A stretch of DNA of 64,000 bases from Dendrolimus kikuchii (GCA_019925095.2 CM034405.1:10922401-10986400); one strand, 5' to 3'. Numbered from the stretch's first letter, positions 45,753 through 58,233 are shown. The notes: generated by a model from the letters alone, not told the origin. A program made the numbers and translations.

Positions 45753-46539
45753 ATATTGTCAATAAATCTCACGACATTGGCTACGATCATTGCTCAAAGC
45801 GATCCCTACTGTTCCGTCGACTGCTCAAGATTCCTGCCGGGAACTCTACTTTTAGTTGAATTTTGTCATTACTTGTATAGAGCCACCGGTAGTAAAGGCA
45901 AAAGAACGGTCGGTATGGTAATTATAGGATCCGGACTTAAGCTAATAAATTTCCGCCGAAAACCTTCAAAACTGCATGACTATGTAATTATGCTAAACAA
46001 CAATGAACCGCGACAAAGTTACGAGGAAGCGTCAAATGCGACGAAACAATTGATCATAAAAAAATTAACAATAAAAAATACTTTACGACGGATGTTATTG
46101 ACATGACTGATGTTAATTATGTGTTTTTTATTTAGAACGTCTTAGTTACTTTTACTTAATTATCTGAAATGTTTCTAACCTCGTTAAAGGATAGTATAAC
46201 ACACGTATTTAATGTATATAATAATAATCATACAGCTCATAAACGTTTTACTACTGGACTTGGGCATTCCTAGTTCTGGCATACGGATGGTATACCCACC
46301 ACGGATAATCTAAGGCGGATTGACGGGTTTCCCACATAGGTGCAGGTATCTTCACAGCTAAAAAGTTATGAGAAGGATAGTTTTATCTATTGGGTGGAAA
46401 CTTCTGAATAAAATAGGATAAAATGAAAAGGTGTAGATGTTAAAAATACTTTCAAAGAAATTAGGTTTCACGGTTGATGTACAACCAGGATGCCTTTAAA
46501 GACACTTTTGGCTGTTCAGCAAATGGTGTAGACGCCAAC

Positions 46540-46806
46540 ACTAACGTATGGTAGTGAAAGTTGGTTGGCAGAAGAAGCATGAAAGTACAATAAACTCAGT
46601 TAAAATGAGAGCTTTGAGAAGTATGTATGGAATAACGAAACGAATGAAAAGTAGAGTTGAAAAAGGAATGTTAAAGTGTTTTGGGCATGTAGAAATGATG
46701 GGCGAAAATAGAATCACAAAACAAGTGTATGACAGTATTGTGAATGGTAGAGTTGGCTCCGGTACACCACGACGTAGACATCATGATCAAATAACAGAAG
46801 TGTTAT
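46540..46806 (+). mobile_element. Old RTE-related fragment
   Basis: An 86-codon frame with STINSVKMRALRSMYGI, KGMLKCFGHVEMMGENRITK and RRRHHDQITEVL. It is diverged from the young RTE family at most positions and has no tail. Confidence 0.75.
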
Positions 46807-47360
46807 AATGAGGTCGGGTAAAAAGCAAAAAAAATACAGTGAATTCACCGCTTCCAAAGCCTTTTCATAGTACGTACCAGGTTCAGTTATTGTTTGTACA
46901 AATATTTGAACCATATTTTCAATTATCCGATTAGCAGTCATTAATTAGGCTTATATCACGATTTTGTAAATCTAAACTCAGCTCACTTAGCTTTTGAAGA
47001 GCATCGCACATTTCGTATGAGGCAATGCGGTGACTGTTCAGGAAAGATAGATTAGATTTTCTATTTGAATAATTTTGACCATTTAAAAAAACTATTTTTT
47101 ATTTTGTAAAGGTTACCAAAATTAATTTTGTCTTGCTTTAATTTTTTTCAAATTCTTTCATTTTTTTCAGTTTTTATGGCAATCTTTCTATATTTTCGAA
47201 ATTTCCTTTAAAGGCAATGCGTGCTCCCACGTGCCCCCACAAAAAAAGGTCTGGTTATTATACCTAATATTGTAAATCCTTATGAAACTCTTAGAAATAA
47301 TTAATCTAAATCATAAAGCCAGGATCCAATTATAGGTACGTCATAATTGTACGTAAAAAC

Positions 47361-47370
47361 ATATATAAAA
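47361..47370 (+). promoter_or_regulatory. Candidate TATA box of the FMO gene
   Basis: ATATATAAAA about 255 nt upstream of the FMO start codon, same strand. Leader length and motif are plausible; no transcription start is proven. Confidence 0.35.
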
Positions 47371-47623
47371 AGAAAATCGATTGAGCTTTGTTTTTTTGCA
47401 AAAAGAATCATGTGTGAATGTGAGTCAATAAGCTTGACGGTCAAGGTTACCGGCCTGTGCTTGAGCCCTACTCAATTGAATTGAGCTTGTATGCCTCCAC
47501 ATTCAACCGCGACTGACCAGCGCACGAGACGCTCTTCACGCGGTATTTCGTCTGTTTTAAAAATTTGCAAATGGAACACATAAATTAAACAAAAAAAGTA
47601 AAAAAATATTTTAAAAATTAAAT

Positions 47624-47704
47624 ATGACGTTTAATCTATGGTATTATGTGATTGGTTTTTGTTTATTTAATTTTATCCTTGGAGCTAAAAATGATTTGGA
47701 CGCG
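47624..47704 (+). CDS. FMO exon 1 (signal peptide)
   Basis: 27 codons: start Met, hydrophobic core WYYVIGFCLFNFILG, then AKNDLDA. Consensus donor GTATGT. Confidence 0.6.
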
Positions 47705-50700
47705 GTATGTGGACATTTTACATATTTTTTAAATTTTATAACCTAATTTATTTTATTAAGCGCTACCTAAATTTTAAATTCTTTCTCCGTTAATTTGAAT
47801 GTAAATATTTCAGAACAATAATTCAATTATTGCTACAATTTCCTACAATTTAATTGTTATTACAATATTCAAATTTCCATGTTACATGATTCAAAAAGTT
47901 TGTTCCATAGAAATTATAGAATACTCTGCTTAAAACCGTTATTTTCATATTGTCAAGAATATATTTTTTTTCAAATTTAAATGCCCTAGAAATTGTAAAG
48001 AAGATTTTAGGTATAAAGCTTAGATCATATTTTTATGGTATAGAGTATGTTATTAAATACAATGAATTACTCTTATTAATAAATCTATTATTTCCTACGG
48101 TTTAGCCATTTTATTGAGAAAAATAAGTAAGAAAACTTCTGGTTTAAGTGCCTACCTATAGTTCTTCCGAATTTACTATCAGTAGCCTTTAAAAAAATAT
48201 GTAGTATGCATTTCGTAGTATATTAATATCGTGTATATTATATCTCGATATCAGGACGTCTCACCCAGTAAAATAAGTACTTAACCAACTCTGAGACGCG
48301 TCTAAGCCCTATATGACTAGGTGGCCATACATAATTTTTTCTTTCGGTTTTGACGTTTTGTATACCGAGTACACCGAGTACATCAATATAATAGGAGCAT
48401 AGAGTATATATGTCGGTCTAGGTAGAGTAAGGTTGCACAAGTCGTACCCCTTAAGGGAAAATCTATAATATAGTAAATCTGTAAATAGTACGAGTTTGTA
48501 TAATGCGTTTAAAAATTAGTCGAAAGAAATCATCGTGACGACTATTGATGTGTGAAACTCGTCAATCCGCCTTAGACAAGCCTAGTGGGTCTATCTACAT
48601 TGTTTAATTCATTTTTGTATTAATTACGATTTTTAGCGGTTGTATTATTCTTTAAAAGGTTAGATGTGGTTTAGCAACACTGTTTGGTTATGTCAATATC
48701 AGCAAATAAGAAAGTACTATATTTTCCGTACTTTAATGACAATATGGAAATTTATTTATACATATTAATATTAATTAAAAATATAAAATATCCTATAAAT
48801 AAACCTAACTTAAAAATATATATACAATAGTAAAAAAGAAAATTAAAATAAAACCTATATTAAAGCCCGTCCAGCCCCACCAGACCACTGTCGCTGGGCA
48901 TTGTACCTAGAAGGCTGGCAGCATTACCTCGCTGGATACAAAGGCTAATCCTTTGAGCGAGGTAAGCTCCAGCCTTCCGGTCTCCTGTTTTGTCGACTAG
49001 GCGTTTTTTAATTATTTGAAATAATTTGTGGGCACTTGGCCCCCATGGGCCCAAAGTCAAGAAAGTACTTAATTATTATGTTAATCTGTTTCTGTTTCAT
49101 AATAGCTCTTTTAAGTTGGATAGAACGTGGAGATGCTAGGTCAACAAATTGATAACTGTAACATTGGCCAAATCCTTTCTCAGGAGGAATGCGGAAGAAC
49201 AGGATATGTAGCACAAACTCAGGGAGACCTACGTCCGTCAGTGGATAACTGACGACGATATTTATAAAGTTCATTTTTTTAATTGTAATTTTCGAGTCCA
49301 TTCCTATAGATATAGCAAAAAATATTGAAAGGAAAATACTTCAGCCCACTTTTTGAAAAAAATTTCGGTATCTATATAGAATTATATTTATATGTTTATA
49401 ATAATATAACTATAAGCTATGCTACGAATGTATGAGAGTTAATGTTTACTTATTATGTTAAATATGAATAACCAATAAGTTTATATTTAGATATTTTAAA
49501 TAAATTTAACGCTTCAATGCAATTCCTTTTATTTGTATAACCTAAAGATATTTTGTGTGTAAATTATTATGCAATCCGAGTCACATACCTGTTACTTTCG
49601 CAATTTGATTTTATGTTTGTATGTATCTATGTATGCATATACTTTCTTCTACTTTGGTGAATATACATATTTTCATTTTGAGTATATTTTTATTTATGTA
49701 ATGGAACCCAACTGTTCGGAGATAGAAGTAGGCTAGTAAATATATTTGTTGCTTAACAAAATACACAAACATAAAAATGTAATTACAACACTTGTATGTT
49801 CAGTATTACATTCTCGACATGCTCAGACCTAACAACTTAACCACTAGTGTTTCATCGCATCGCCATGTCACAGGGCCTCGGGATGACAATTTTTGACTCT
49901 GACAGCGTTGCCGCTACGACCGAAAGATTAAATATTTTGTTTAACCCTTTTATCCATAGAATATTATATAGTCGTAATTTTACATTTTAATTACTTACAT
50001 GCATTTAATTATAAATAATAATTCAATGTCTACTTTTCTTATATTCCCAAATATATCTATGTCATTTTAGCTTCTAGGTAAGCGTGCTCTATCCTAGACC
50101 ATATCTACATTCGACATCGGGCGAGATCATAATAGTCAAACGCGAACCTATACCTACTACCTACTATAAAAAATTGCCATCAATATGAAAAGAGTTTAGT
50201 TCATTTTTACGTAATAAAATCATCTGGAAAACCTTTTCATATCAAGTACAAAATAATAAATGCAGTTCAGAAAATGCAGGTATGACCGCTTTAGGAGAAA
50301 CGGGAAGCGTTTCGCAACCGGCATTACTGCATAATGTCACACCAAGTTTGTAGGTTATAATGCTCTTGCGGGTATCCACATTGCGTATATACCCGTCAAG
50401 CGAGATTTCGTTATCACCATCTTTGTTATTGTGACTGTGTCTTTCTCTTAAAACTAGCTGTGCTCTCGGTTTTGCTCGCTTCATATTTGGATTATAGATA
50501 TTCTTCACCCATGAAAGGTCAAGGTGTTTTAATATCTCTTCACATCTCGAAATCACTGCTGATGTCGCACTTCTGTCACCTGTGCTTTTCTGAATTTATA
50601 GACTAGAGTTTTATCATTACCATTCTGTTCTTTTAAGTTCAGTATGATGTTAGGTATTTTTGTACCGACGTGGTAGACCGATGCTGGAATCATTATTTTA

Positions 50701-53700
50701 ATCACAAGTCGTTGGACCGGCTTCAATGCTGTGATACCATGCAGTTATAGACTACCGGCGTGAAACGGTTAACTTAGAACTGATAGTATTTCTTACGAGG
50801 AGTGAGACTTCCGATGGTCTACTTCCCCCTCACCTTATCCTATCCTGTCCCTCCTATTCTATTCTTCTCATTCTATCCTAAAGACCGGCAACGCGTTGGC
50901 TTCGCCTCTGGTGTTGCAAACGTCTATAGGCGACGGTAACCTCGTTCCATTAGATGGGCCGTTTGTCTGCTAGCCAGATTAGCAATAAATAAAAGAATAT
51001 GTTTAACTTTCAGTAATGTACGGCCTGTTTCCCCTTTCGTTAGCCACTAAATTCTACTAGAATACTACTACTACTACTAATTAGACTTCCATTCCTTCTT
51101 CTTCACTTAGATATCAGTCCACCGTACGTGGCATAGGCACCTTCATGACATACATACCTACGTGTGTAAGTTGTAGAATAAGTCATCGCGCTATTTTGTC
51201 AGGTCGTATAATATAGGGCTAAATAAATTCCTAAAGTTGCAACGAAGTAAGTAAGGCATCGGCTCCCTTGGTGTTGCAGATTTCCATCGGCTGCGGTAAG
51301 CATTTACCATCAGAGAGAGCGTCTGCTAGTTTGCTTACCTGTAAACATAAACTATCTACCATTAAATAAATTCGGATCCATAGCCGCTGAAATAAATGCG
51401 TCCAAACACAAGCTCTTCTGTGTTGCCATAGTTGCATGAATAAATTTCATAGATAATAACTTTAATAGCCACTTGTTTGATACATGTTTCAGTTGCCGTG
51501 GCCTCTTCTTGTCCATCATTTTTAATATTCGTCCGAAACAATAGAAATTTTTTGTACAGTCGCGGAATGGAAATGTTCGTCACCTTAAAGTCGACTTTTG
51601 CTTGCACGAGTACAAGAAACAATACTGCCCACATTTTAATAAATGTTATATTTAAAAAATATAGAAACGTGAAAAAAGAAAATTGCAATGTTGAGAAATG
51701 ATTGAGGCTGAGATTAAAAATAAGAAACAAAGAGGATATAATTACTACGCTTAACATATAAATATTAACTAATAATTGGTTTTACGTGTCTAAACAATCT
51801 TCTTAGATAAGATAGAAAATCAAACAACTCTGATCTAAGTGATTTTAAACTGGATTTTCAAATAGTTAAACATATTTTTTTACGGAACAGTCTGTTCTGT
51901 GACTTAGTTTGAAAAGGTAATATGTACTCGCGGAACGTTAAATGAATCAATTTGAAAACTGGCGAATATTTTCACACCACGACTGTACATATGGCGTGAG
52001 AGATTAGGAAACCATAATAAAAAGAAATATTACTAAAAAGCAACCGTTTTTGCCATCCTTAAATATAAAAATCTAATCACATTGTTCCAATACAAAAAAA
52101 AATACAAGAGGCAAAATAATTCTTTTAAAATACCGCGGATCACTTTCTATACATCATACGTTTAAATTACTAATTTAAGGTATTAACTCAATGTCGGTAT
52201 TGCTCGTATAACAATGGACATGTGATACCTGCAGCTTCGGTGGGCAGTCGTGTCACGGACACAAAATAATCATGCAGAACGCAATGAATTAAAAACTTAG
52301 TTATGGGAAAATGTCAGTAGCCACGGACTACCATCACGATGTTGACATGACATAAGAATCAGAAATCCCTGACACGTTTTTAGACGATTTGTAGGTACTA
52401 CTGTAAACTACTGTGTTTGCCACATACGGACGATTCCTATATCTCATTATTTATTCAGTTGTCTTACCATCGGATGAATTTTGACATTACTTTTATGGAG
52501 GTTATGGCAAATTTTAACCGATAGTAAGGCAAATGAACGGTCGGCCAATGATTACATGGTTATTGAACTTAGTACATGTAAGAATAATGAATCAAACTAC
52601 CTACTTAATTCGTTCTGAATTTGGAATTTGTATTTTAAACACTAGCCGAACTTGATATCAATACTTTACTTGAACTAGGATGACCATTTTTGGCGCAATC
52701 GAGTAATTCATATTCTTTGTTTTGGCGTTTATTTCATACAATACATTCGACTCCTAATTCGGTAATTGGCATAATTTAAGTTAGGAAGTAGGTAAATTTG
52801 AAATGATGTCTACCCAAGTACTGTTTATAGATTGTGTGAAATTTGAAGTTTGTGGCTAGAGTGCGAGTTGGTAGGTAATCTATACATACACATAATAAAA
52901 CTGTAGAGGTCGAATTTCTGTACAATGAAAAAAATGCTAAAAACCGAGTCAGAGGGATGTAAGAAGTGAAATACAACTAATTTAGATTATTTTTTTCAAT
53001 TTTTTTGTTTCTCCGTTTGTCTGTCTGTTTGTACCTGCTAATCTCCGGAACGACAGCACCGATTTAAATGAAATTTTGTATGGTGGTAGCTTATATCCCT
53101 GGTCAACATATAGGATACTTTTGATCCCGAAAAATTAAAGAGTTCCCGTGGGATAGTTAAAACCCGTACCACGCGGACGAAGTCGCGGGCGTCAGCTAGT
53201 TACTTAATAAATCTAACCAGTTTTCAGTTATAATAATAAATTAATTTCAAGTTTTTTTGTATGAAAATTCAGCCAGGTGCTTGTAGGCTCTTTGTACACT
53301 AAAAAGATCCCTAAATGGAACGAACGTTCACTACACCTACTTCACATTTGGCTACGAAACCCGAAAAATATTTAAGCGAAGATTGTACTATACTATTTAA
53401 ATCAGATTACAAAGAGAAAGCTGGACAACGACGGTCATATTGTTCGGGCTACAAAAATGAATATAATGCCAAACGTCATTTCATTTACATAAATAAATCA
53501 AAGTAAAAATCAACTGTATGATTTTTACTGATATGAAGTAATCCGTAACAATACATCTTAAAAACTACTGAAGATCTTTTCTATAAAGCAATTTCACTAA
53601 GTATTTATGTTATTGTTCTTGCTCTGAATTTCTAGACCCGGCAACTTTCAAACTTCTTTCATTTCTCACCCTGTTTATTCTTGTAATACCTACTACACAT

Positions 53701-56700
53701 CCATCTTAACATTCTAATCTCGGCTGAATGGTGACATTTTTAGTCTATGACCTTAGTTAAAATCTGCATCTAACTAAATTGATTAATCTAGTTGAAAATA
53801 AATTTATTCGAACAAGTTATTAACCTGTCCTCCTATGCAGTGCAATAAGTTTTACATTTGTTACTAATATGCACAGATTTTGATCCTTGACGACTGTACC
53901 AGTATAATATATTCAGATTAAATGTGGCTTACAAGGTTGTAACATTCTCCTTATTAATAACAGTGAACTTAATATATCTTATTTATTACAGACCAAGAGT
54001 CTAAAACTTAACCAAACATGTCGAGACGTTTGATGAAGTCTTATTAGGTGTAATTTAATGCTAAAATTACGACGGAATGAATTATTATATAAAGTTTCTA
54101 AATAAGTTTTAAAGAGCTTTCCTTCCGGTAATTTCATAGGTACATTATAATTATAGTGGCTTTATAACTATGAGAATTAAAATGAATAGAACATACCGCG
54201 CTAATTAGAACCATTAATTTACGATTATTGTAAGAATAATTTCAACGCTTTCTGTAAAAATAGGTAATAAGTGAATTACAAACTCAGATATAAACGGTAA
54301 CATTCTTATTTTTATTAAATTTAAACGATTTTAATTCATAAAAATTCAAAATAATTGTTATATCAGTATTTATAAAGATACCATATTATTTTTTGTGTAT
54401 TGCACAAACAGGCGAAACGGTAACCGCCATGATGGATTCCTGCGTGAGTTCATAACATAGTAAAAACAACAGCATCATCTGTCATTATATATCTTAATAT
54501 ATTAGCTATTATTTATAAGATATTAATCCCTGTATTGTACTAGTCTGATGTTGCAAATATTAATTGTAGGGGCTAAATTTGCACGCCGATCTGGTAAAAA
54601 CATGTTTTATGCAAATAAATTACTTTGAATTCTTAATTTCCATCAGGCGGGCCTTCGGACTGACTGTTGTTTTTCAATAATAAGTAAAATAAAATATTTT
54701 ATAACGAAATAGTAGTAGTTAGGTAGTTTATAATTGTCAATATACCGTGGAGTGAAGTCATGAAAATAATGGTTACTGTGTTATAATTCTCTGTTTTCAT
54801 GTTTAATACAATATTCGAATAATTTAAGAGTCATTCATAGACGAAAATTATTTCTTCCACTCCACTATATTATTCTAGTTAGTATATAAATGGGCATATA
54901 ATTGTTACACAGAACATGTTCAATACACAAAATAAGCCGCAGTTAGAGATCGGGTATGAGTGATTACAGTATTTAGTTTTTTATGTAGCTAGAGTACAAC
55001 AGACAGACAAGCGGTCCACCTGGTGGAAAGCGGTTACCGTCGCCTATGGACGTTTGCAATACCAGAGATGACCAGCCGATGGCGTGGTGGTAAAAAGAAG
55101 ACGAATGCACCATTCTGAACATTTCCTAGAACTATATGCGAAGATGGATGTTTTTACATACATACATACATAACTTCACGCCAGTTCCCTTGCGGGGTAG
55201 GCACGAACAACAGAGCGCCATTTAGGCCCATTCTTACACACCTCACTTGCTTCTTTGACATTCATAACTCTTGTCATGCACGCTCGTCTGTTCTTAAGGC
55301 TCCTGACATCACCCTCCGCTATGGATGTTTTTGTTGCAAGTTTATATGTAATAGTTAAGTTTGGCACAGACTGGTTGAAATTTTCCTGTAGTCTAAGTTG
55401 ACGCGAATTTTTTGATACTAAATAACATAGTTCTAATGAGAATTATTGCTTTGCTCATTTAAGGCCGACTGCTATATTTTACTAATCGTTCATGTGCCTT
55501 ACGAACGGTTAACATTTGACATAAACTCCATATTAGTAATGTCATATTTATACCGATGCTAAAACAAGTGAATAAATAGTAACATGAATGTACAGTAACT
55601 CGGCAGCCTTTATCAGTTTATTCAGTTCTGTGTCGAATTGTTTTATTTTGTAAAACATAATGGCCCTTACTTATAATCCTTTCTTAAATTTAAAGAAACT
55701 GCTCAGCAACTGATTAGTGAAAATATTACCCATAAACTTCTCTTTAGTCGAATATTTTGGGTACAACCTACGTTAATCATTCAAATATCGTTTATCTGTG
55801 CTCTTCTTAGGTAAACAACAGGTAATAAACGTTTATAAGTGAAAAATAATATATTAATTGATTAGGGTCTCATTCTGATTCTCTTACTTAAGAGATGCCT
55901 AATCGTTTCTTAACGAGATTATTATAACTAAGGCCGGTAATAATAAAAGGTATGTTTTAGAAAATAAAAAATATACATACATACAAATATACTTACTATT
56001 GCTACATAATATAACCGTTAATTGTGTAGCAATAATTGCTATTAACTGATAAATGCGCTTCTTTTGCAACTAAAAATAATTATTATTGGCCTTATTAAAT
56101 CTTTTTCGAGGGTCATCACAGTATTCTATTAATTTCGCAAGCATTATTATTAACACGATATACGTAAATTTTATAATTCTATCTGATCGAATAATGCACC
56201 GATTCCAACGACGTGCAGTTAAAATCTGGCAGAAAGTACACCTCTCTCTCTTTTGTTTATTTGCGTTTTCCTATGACGAATGCCTCTCATGCCAAAACGC
56301 ATGCAATAGTTTAGTTAATATAATATTTAATTACTTGACACTTAATATCTCCATTGACAAAACCGATTAAATGTTGAAGACCCAAGGTGAACATGAAAGC
56401 ACACTAATGTAACCTGACAGGTCTGATTTGTAAATATTCTTTTACCTAGAATTTGTCCGCAACTTCTATGGCATTGGACACACATCGAAGGTGAAATAGA
56501 AAATTCAGAAAGAAGCCCGCATTCTAGGAAACGTATACGGATTTTGTAAAAGGTATTATAAAAATATTCCCTCAGCGGTTGATAACACCTGTAACACACC
56601 TGTGGTGTTGCAAATGCCCATAGGCAACGATAAATATTATAAAGATGAATAAACGAATTACATTGTTATATATTCTCGTCACGAGTATATATTTTTGATT

Positions 56701-57118
56701 TATTTAATAAAATAGGAACATCCCTGAAAATTCAGGATATCTAATGTTAGATATCATAAGAGAGTACGGGATCTAACTAATGTTAGATAATAAATAAATA
56801 AATAGTTAAAAAACCTAAGGGTTTTCGATGTATTTGTATAATAAAAAAAGACCAAAACGAAACATTGGGACTTCTACTTGTTAATGTAAAAAGTATCTAT
56901 TCTTTTCAGGAAGATTTTCGAGCAAGAGATTTTCGAGCTTGTGTAATAGGCGCTGGTTTTGCCGGTTTGGCAACCTCAAGACACCTCAAGGACTATGGGG
57001 TCAATTTTACAACGTTCGAGGCGTCGAGGTACGTGGGTGGTACATGGAGGTTCGACCCTCACGTTGGCACTGACGAAGATGGATTACCTCTCTTCACCAG
57101 CCAATATAAAAACCTTAG
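47624..57118 (+). CDS. Flavin-containing monooxygenase with signal peptide, first two coding exons (partial)
   Basis: Exon 1, 47624-47704, encodes a 27-residue secretion-signal-like peptide: MTFNLWYYVIGFCLFNFILG then AKNDLDA. It ends in phase 0 at GTATGT. Exon 2, 56910-57118, starts in phase 0 after TTTTCAG with EDFRARDFRACVIGAGFAGL: the Rossmann GxGxxG for FAD, followed by FEASRYVGGTWRFDP and TDEDGLPLFTSQYKNLR, strongly FMO-like. It ends in phase 2 at GTAATA. Secreted insect FMOs of this form oxidise nitrogen or sulfur of xenobiotics with NADPH; the substrate here is unknown. The NADPH-binding and C-terminal exons were not found before 64000. Either intron 2 exceeds 6.8 kb or the gene is broken. 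The pairing of exon 1 with exon 2 across 9.2 kb rests on phase and on the signal peptide and is less certain than exon 2. Confidence 0.75.
48850..49305 (-). mobile_element. LINE ORF2 3' fragment (R1/Jockey-like)
   Basis: Overlapping frames give KRLVDKTGDRKAGAYLAQRI, SLCIQRGNAASLLGTMP and FGQCYSYQFVDLASPRS, the familiar C-terminal part of an R1/Jockey-type polyprotein, broken by a frameshift near 49030. Lies in the FMO intron. Confidence 0.75.
50242..51634 (-). CDS. Possible small secreted-protein gene, unrecognised, structure uncertain
   Basis: Two coding-like blocks. Block 1 (51362-51634): 90 codons from an ATG in good context, MWAVLFLVLVQAKVDFKV resembling a signal peptide, then CIKQVAIKVIIYEIYSCNYG and a TAA at GYGSEFI. 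Block 2 (50242-50589): opens in phase 0 after ATTCAG, encodes STGDRSATSAVISRCEEILK, AQLVLRERHSHNNKDG, TLCSNAGCETLP and ends TGA. I could not find an in-frame donor linking block 1 to block 2; a SINE-like repeat starts just after block 1 and may have disrupted it. They could also be separate exons with an unseen middle exon, or a pseudogene. No family recognised. Nested antisense in the FMO intron. Confidence 0.35.
50895..50998 (-). repeat. SINE-like repeat
   Basis: GGTGTTGCAAACGTCTATAG, CGGTAACCTCGTTCCATTAG and GGGCCGTTTGTCTGCTAGCC, same family as 22070-22175. Confidence 0.65.
51231..51345 (-). repeat. SINE-like repeat, diverged
   Basis: GGTGTTGCAGATTTCCATCG, GCGGTAAGCATTTACCATCA and GCGTCTGCTAGTTTGCTTAC. 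Abuts the stop of the secreted-protein-like block 1. Confidence 0.6.
52424..52560 (+). mobile_element. Palindromic MITE
   Basis: Contains CTTACCATCGGATGAATTTT, GACATTACTTTTATGGAGGT and its near-complement TTATGGCAAATTTTAACCGA; family of 58234-58373. Confidence 0.68.
52879..53199 (+). mobile_element. Helitron-like element, family C, copy 2
   Basis: Starts A|TCTATACATACACATAATAA, ends GCGGGCGTCAGCTAG|T, and matches 29663-29977 along its whole length. Includes CACCGATTTAAATGAAATTT and TGTCTGTCTGTTTGTACC. Lies in the FMO intron. Confidence 0.78.
54985..55090 (+). repeat. SINE-like repeat, opposite orientation
   Basis: CAGACAAGCGGTCCACCTGG, GGTTACCGTCGCCTATGGAC and GTTTGCAATACCAGAG; reverse-oriented relative to 22070-22175. 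Confidence 0.65.
55155..55320 (-). mobile_element. RTE fragment, 3' end
   Basis: TACA tail, then ARELA...ASEVCKNGPKW...RACMTRV and SLKNRR read on minus. The 5' truncation point is followed directly by ATGGATGTTTTT, which also precedes the tail at about 55143-55155. This approximately 12-bp direct repeat (GATGGATGTTTTT) looks like the target-site duplication. Confidence 0.9.
55463..55615 (+). mobile_element. Palindromic MITE
   Basis: Begins AAGGCCGACTGCTATATTTT and ends AGTAACTCGGCAGCCTT with a MITE core TTTGACATAAACTCCATATT; related to 58234-58373 and 52424-52560. Confidence 0.65.
56585..56640 (-). repeat. SINE-like repeat fragment
   Basis: GTGGTGTTGCAAATGCCCAT followed by AGGCAACGATAA, the core of the same SINE-like family. 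Confidence 0.5.
56910..57118 (+). CDS. FMO exon 2 (FAD-binding Rossmann motif)
   Basis: CVIGAGFAGLATSRHL carries GxGxxG; ASRYVGGTWRFDP is the conserved follow-on. Acceptor CTATTCTTTTCAG|G, donor AG|GTAATA. The upstream Met in the same frame is intronic. Confidence 0.9.
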
Positions 57119-57784
57119 GTAATATTTATCTGAGTATATACAAGTATGATACTTTTATGTAATTAAAACCCGTATGCTAGCTAAATACTCATTTGCAATT
57201 CGACGCTTGATAGTAAACATTATTGGGCGACCTTTCTTAGTTTCGTGTATTAGAAAATGCTTCTTAAATTGGGTTAATAGACGTAGTAACTTCTGAAAGG
57301 TACTTTTTGGCAGGAACTTAAACACTTGAAAATCTGGTTAGAGACATAAATGTACAACAATAGCTTTATCAAGCTTATATTTATATATTTTTTTTTAAAT
57401 TATTAATCGCCTACTCCTCCGTCGTGTTGCAAGACAGAGACTTTTCTTTTTCGTGTCTTGTTCTGGCTAATTTAATCTAATTCTACATCTTAGGGATAAT
57501 AAGGGGGGATCGTTTTTATTTTGTTTCCTTTCTTTTTCTTTTCTCTTTTTAATTACAATTCTTATTTTCTATTACATTTCTTACTGACTATTACATTTTG
57601 TATATATATATCTTATTTATTTGTCCTAATATTACAATTTGTTTATTTATTCTCTATTTTTATACCATATATGAACTATGCTTTATTTATTTATTACTAA
57701 CTATTACATTTTATATTTTTGCAGGTTGGGGTATTTACATTCTTAATACTATTTGTACATGGTACACTGTGTAGGTATATACAA

Positions 57785-58060
57785 TTATATACTACCAGTG
57801 TTACTTGTTGATCCGTTGCGTTTATTAACCATTTTGATGATTTTAATAGCGTACGTAATGAAATCCTCGCACTGCTTCTTACTCAGGAGTTCTCTAATGT
57901 TCTTCCTGTCTATGTCGATCTTCAGGGTACACCCGACGTAGTACCGGTCCACGGCAAAGAGGATTCCGTCCGTGAAGATTCTTACTACCTGCGTGCAATG
58001 GTCGTCGACCTCATTTTGGTTTACCAGGCTTATATTTATATTGAATTTATCGTTTTTCTT
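57785..58060 (-). other. Unrecognised GC-rich open frame, 91 codons, no ATG at its start
   Basis: A stop-free minus-strand frame that looks coded: third positions are mostly G or C while the flanks are very AT-rich. Residues include VDDHCTQVVRIFTDGILFAV, DRYYVGCTLKIDIDRKNIRE and LLSKKQCEDFITYAIKIIKM. It ends at TAA (57785-57787). AATAAA-like runs follow on the same strand at about 57690-57700. The 5' side runs into a SINE-like repeat at 58105. I do not recognise the family. It could be the 3' end of an integrated element, a 3' exon of an unseen gene, or an endogenous viral fragment. Confidence 0.4.
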
Positions 58061-58104
58061 TTATAAATATTTTCGCAAGAAGATTTTTTAAATATACCTG
58101 AAGT

Positions 58105-58185
58105 ACATCAGACAGTCTATGCTCCACATGACGGTAAGTGGTGGCTGTCGCCTATGGACATATGCAGCACCAGAAGTGTTACCAA
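58105..58185 (+). repeat. SINE-like repeat, opposite orientation
   Basis: GACGGTAAGTGGTGGCTGTC, GCCTATGGACATATGCAGCA and CCAGAAGTGTTACC. Confidence 0.6.
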
Positions 58186-58233
58186 TGTGCTGCAGGCCTC
58201 AAAAGAATTTTATGTGAACCTAGTATCTCTTAC

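Noticed and set aside
45756..46106. 116-codon plus-strand ORF next to the family A LTR
   Set aside because: No recognisable retroelement or host motif, no splice sites, isolated; probably chance.
53315..53506. 63-codon plus-strand ORF in the FMO intron
   Set aside because: No domain, no splice signals in a fitting phase for FMO exons 1 and 2, AT-rich composition.
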